Below, one piece after another: positions 61,509 to 64,000 of a DNA stretch of 64,000 nt. This DNA is from an uncultured Veillonella sp. (GTDB lineage: Bacteria; Bacillota; Negativicutes; Veillonellales; Veillonellaceae), in NCBI RefSeq assembly GCF_937981445.1, contig NZ_CALJON010000044.1, positions 68,139 to 132,138 of the forward strand, given 5' to 3'. The notes beneath the pieces are model-generated. The model was not told where the DNA came from and did no database searches. It was given only the letters and a program-made list of their open reading frames with translations. Position 1 is the stretch's first letter. Each line of letters begins with the position of its first letter. The position numbers and the translations under genes are program-made.

Positions 61509-62798
61509 ATGGCAATTATTACAGATGTTTACGCAAGAGAGATTCTTGATTCCCGTGGCAATCCAACTGTGGAAGTTGAAGTATATTTAGAAGACGGCAC
61601 AATTGGCCGTGCTGCTGTGCCATCTGGTGCATCTACTGGTCAATTTGAAGCTGTAGAACTTCGCGACGGAGATAAAGGTCGTTACTTAGGTAAAGGCGTA
61701 GAACAAGCTGTTCATAATGTAAATGAATTAATCGGACCTGCTATTCTTGGTTTTGATGCTTCAGAACAAGTAGCTATTGATAAATTGATGATCGAACTTG
61801 ATGGCACACCTAATAAAGGTAAATTTGGTGCCAATGCAATTCTTGGCGTATCTATGGCTGTAGCACAAGCAGCAGCAGCTTCTTATGATTTGCCATTATT
61901 CCAATATTTAGGTGGTACTAATGGTAAGGAATTACCAGTACCAATGATGAACATTTTAAATGGTGGCGCCCATGCTGATAATAATGTAGACATTCAAGAG
62001 TTTATGATTATGCCAGTAGGTGCTGAGTCCTTCAAAGAAGCGTTACGCGCTTGTGCCGAAGTATATCATACCCTTAAAAATGTATTGAAAGCTAAAGGCC
62101 TTGCTACTGGTGTAGGTGATGAAGGCGGCTTTGCTCCAAACCTTGGCTCCAATGAAGAAGCATTACAAGTTATTTGCGAAGCTATTAAAGAAGCCGGTTA
62201 TGAACCAGGTACTGATTTCAAACTTGCTATTGATGCGGCATCTTCTGAATTCTTCAAGGATGGTCAATACAATTTAGCTGGCGAAGGCAAAGTAAAAACA
62301 GCAGCTGAAATGGTTGATTTCTATGAAGCATTAGTAGAAAAATACCCAATTATTTCCATCGAAGATGGTCTTGCTGAAGAAGATTGGGACGGCTGGAAAT
62401 TATTAACTGAACGCCTTGGCAAAAAAGTTCAATTAGTAGGGGATGACTTATTTGTTACTAATACAGAACGTTTAGCCCGCGGTATTCAAGCTGATACAGG
62501 TAATGCTATTTTGATAAAAGTTAACCAAATTGGTACTTTAACTGAAACCTTCGATGCCATTGAAATGGCTAAACGGGCTGGTTATACTTGCGTTATTTCC
62601 CATCGCTCTGGTGAAACAGAAGACAATACCATTGCTGATATTGCCGTAGCTGTTAATGCAGGTCAAATTAAAACTGGTGCACCAGCTCGTAGCGAACGTG
62701 TAGCAAAATACAATCAATTACTTCGCATTGAAGACCTTTTAGCTGAAACAGCGCAATATCGTGGTCTTGATGTATTCTATAACTTGAAACATAAATAA
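61509..62798 (+). CDS. eno: Enolase
   Basis: Converts 2-phosphoglycerate to phosphoenolpyruvate. The 429-residue protein shows AREILDSRGNPTVEVEV, SGASTGQFEAVELRD, GVGDEGGFAPNL, SIEDGLAEEDWDGW and the signature LIKVNQIGTLTET with catalytic Lys337, followed by SHRSGETEDNTIADIAV. An AAGGAGGTC site precedes the ATG. The long upstream gap (201 bases) suggests its own promoter. A strong two-hairpin terminator follows. It completes the lower glycolytic set begun at cggR. Confidence 0.97.
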   Translation: MAIITDVYAREILDSRGNPTVEVEVYLEDGTIGRAAVPSGASTGQFEAVELRDGDKGRYLGKGVEQAVHNVNELIGPAILGFDASEQVAIDKLMIELDGTPNKGKFGANAILGVSMAVAQAAAASYDLPLFQYLGGTNGKELPVPMMNILNGGAHADNNVDIQEFMIMPVGAESFKEALRACAEVYHTLKNVLKAKGLATGVGDEGGFAPNLGSNEEALQVICEAIKEAGYEPGTDFKLAIDAASSEFFKDGQYNLAGEGKVKTAAEMVDFYEALVEKYPIISIEDGLAEEDWDGWKLLTERLGKKVQLVGDDLFVTNTERLARGIQADTGNAILIKVNQIGTLTETFDAIEMAKRAGYTCVISHRSGETEDNTIADIAVAVNAGQIKTGAPARSERVAKYNQLLRIEDLLAETAQYRGLDVFYNLKHK

Positions 62799-62904
62799 TG
62801 AGTTATAAAGTAGCGCATTTCACTAGGCTCGCTTTCTAGGAAGGGGTTAGGAATTGTAGCTAGTTACTGTTCTTTTGGAGTTGAATGTTACATCTATAAT
62901 TAAG

Positions 62905-62972
62905 ACTGCTTAGATGCAGGCGTTGTTCCTCTTTAGGGGCAACACAGCTTATCTAGGCAGTTTTAATTTTTT
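62905..62972 (+). terminator. Nested terminator after eno
   Basis: ACTGCTTAGAT (62905-62915) and ATCTAGGCAGT (62951-62961) pair and enclose a hairpin GTTGTTCC/GGGGCAAC. TTTAATTTTTTT follows. Confidence 0.85.
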
Positions 62973-63050
62973 TAGCACTTTTATAGTAAATGGAGTATAA
63001 TAGAAAAGGCTTTACTAAATAGACCCACTAACTTTGAAGGAGGTAGGAGA

Positions 63051-63626
63051 TTGCCTAATTTATACATTGGTTTAGTTCATTACCCTATTTATAATAAACA
63101 TATGGACGTTATTACTACAGCCATTACTAATTATGATATTCACGATATAGCCAGAGCGGCCATTACTTATGATGTGAGCCGTTATTTTGTGATTCACAAT
63201 ATTCCTAGTCAGCGTGAGTTAGTCGCTAAGATTATGGAACATTGGCAACATGGCTTTGGCAGTTCTTACAATCCAGATCGCAAGGAGGCCTTTAAAGGCG
63301 TGGAATTAGTAAACTCTATTAAAACGGCAATTGATGAAGTGACAGCTCTTGAAGGGCAACGCCCGCTTGTTTGCACTACTGATGCAAGGACCTATGATAA
63401 TACGATTACATATAGTCAATTGCGTAAAAACCTTGAATTTGGGGACCTTCCTGTGTTAGTATTATTTGGTACCGGGTATGGTATGACTAAAGAAACAATG
63501 GAAGATTTTGATTATATATTAGAACCTGTTTATGGTCATGGTGAATACAATCACTTGTCAGTGCGAGGTGCCGTGTCTATTATTCTTGATCGATTGCGTG
63601 GCGAAGTGTGGTGGGAGAAGGAGTAA
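63051..63626 (+). CDS. SPOUT-superfamily RNA methyltransferase-like protein
   Basis: A 191-residue protein of a SPOUT-type RNA methyltransferase group (knot fold) often found in clostridia and Negativicutes. The knot-forming end is visible in LVLFGTGYGMTKETMEDFDY near 142-161 and HLSVRGAVSIILDRLRG near 172-188. The N-terminal LYIGLVHYPIYNKHMDVI is typical of the small stand-alone form. The RNA target is unknown. The start is TTG after GAAGGAGGT at 63038-63046. It precedes yebC by 169 bases. Confidence 0.85.
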   Translation: MPNLYIGLVHYPIYNKHMDVITTAITNYDIHDIARAAITYDVSRYFVIHNIPSQRELVAKIMEHWQHGFGSSYNPDRKEAFKGVELVNSIKTAIDEVTALEGQRPLVCTTDARTYDNTITYSQLRKNLEFGDLPVLVLFGTGYGMTKETMEDFDYILEPVYGHGEYNHLSVRGAVSIILDRLRGEVWWEKE

Positions 63627-63660
63627 TTTAGAGTTCATAGCTGGTATACAACATTTTATA

Positions 63661-63772
63661 ACTGATGTTCATTAGTTTGAATCATTGCGTGCTAAGAACG
63701 TATCCTATACTGATGTTTATTAGTATGAATAGTTGAGCGCCAATAATTTAGGCTATACTGATGCCTATCAGT
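63661..63772. repeat. 48-nt-spaced palindromes upstream of yebC
   Basis: ACTGATGTTCATTAGT, ACTGATGTTTATTAGT and ACTGATGCCTATCAGT start at 63661, 63709 and 63757, exactly 48 bases apart. The third is a perfect inverted repeat with a 4-base centre; the others have one mismatch. The bases between copies are only partly alike. Confidence 0.85.
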
Positions 63773-63795
63773 CACATTTTATAGGAGGTAATACG

Positions 63796-64000
63796 ATGTC
63801 TGGACATTCAAAATGGGCCAATATTAAACATAAAAAAGGAAAAACTGATGCTATCAAAGCTAAAGTAACGACTAAGATTAGCCGTGAAATTACGGTAGCT
63901 GCGCGCGTGGGCGGCGGTGACCCTGTAGGCAATATGCGTTTAAAATTAGCACTTCAAAAAGCGCGTGAAAACAATATTCCTAAAGACAATATCCAACGTG
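63796..64000 (+). CDS. yebC: YebC/PmpR family DNA-binding regulator (3' end outside window)
   Basis: The first 68 residues of a YebC-type protein, about 240 residues in full. The start MSGHSKWANIKHKKGKTDA and the helical GNMRLKLALQKARENNIPKDNIQR segments are the family hallmark. YebC proteins act as transcription regulators or, in newer work, as ribosome-associated factors for proline-rich sequences. It lies behind an AGGAGGT site. Three 48-nt-spaced palindromes lie just upstream. Only the N-terminus can be judged here. Confidence 0.93.
   Translation, partial: MSGHSKWANIKHKKGKTDAIKAKVTTKISREITVAARVGGGDPVGNMRLKLALQKARENNIPKDNIQR

Noticed and set aside
1..64000. tRNA, rRNA, insertion sequence or prophage genes
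   Set aside because: I found no cloverleaf-like stretch ending in CCA, no ribosomal RNA sequence, and no transposase, integrase or phage structural protein in any open frame.

Overview
The window reads as chromosomal core DNA of a low-GC, outer-membrane-bearing Firmicute (Negativicutes), most likely Veillonella or a close relative. Gene order is Firmicutes-like: a murE-murF-mraY-murD-murG-murC-ddl-divIB-sbp-ftsZ division/wall cluster, a cggR-gap-pgk-tpi-gpmI-eno glycolytic block, and an rpmE-prfA-prmC-tsaC-ywlE-rpiB-glyA-upp block that resembles Bacillus subtilis. A secretin and a small secreted beta-barrel protein point to a diderm envelope. The genus is inferred from these features and has not been tested by any search.

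Layout: (1) 1-9.9 kb: end of an unknown gene, all three nucleotide-excision-repair genes uvrB-uvrA-uvrC, a BrnQ amino-acid carrier and a sugar-nucleotide epimerase. (2) 10-16 kb: a rubredoxin-like membrane protein, an NdpA-type nucleoid protein, a YbaK deacylase, RNase H1, pgi and galE. (3) 15.9-22 kb: a GspC/PilP-like membrane protein with internal repeats, a short secretin, an ABC-F ATPase, GluQRS, a CoA-binding protein and a thioredoxin. (4) 22.3-23.7 kb, minus strand: a ThrE-type exporter. (5) 24-38.4 kb: the dcw cluster from mraZ to ftsZ, without ftsI, ftsW, murB or ftsA at their usual places. (6) 38.6-43.5 kb: outer-membrane protein, aromatic aminotransferase, a DUF896 protein, nth and a large unrecognised protein. 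(7) 43.5-52 kb: PC4-like protein, L31, DUF1385, prfA-prmC-tsaC, phosphatase, rpiB, glyA and upp. (8) 52.3-55.1 kb: a PepSY protein, a YjiG/YjiH membrane pair and a divergent M20 amidohydrolase. (9) 55.4-62.8 kb: CggR and lower glycolysis, with a CggR-like operator. (10) 63-64 kb: a SPOUT methyltransferase and the start of yebC.

The most distinctive signal is in the gene ends. Many genes are followed by short perfect or near-perfect tandem repeats (16-29 nt units), and several of these arrays begin inside the coding sequence so that the stop codon lies in the first copy. Each array has its own sequence and period. Comparable intergenic arrays with periods of 18, 20, 26, 48 and 56 nt also occur, and one protein carries an in-frame 24-nt (8-residue) repeat. 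Other leads are a 524-residue protein after nth that looks like a methyltransferase scaffold without its catalytic motif, an orphan terminator beside the 56-nt repeats upstream of mraZ, and three palindromes spaced exactly 48 nt apart before yebC.

No tRNA or rRNA genes, insertion sequences, prophage genes or CRISPR arrays were seen.
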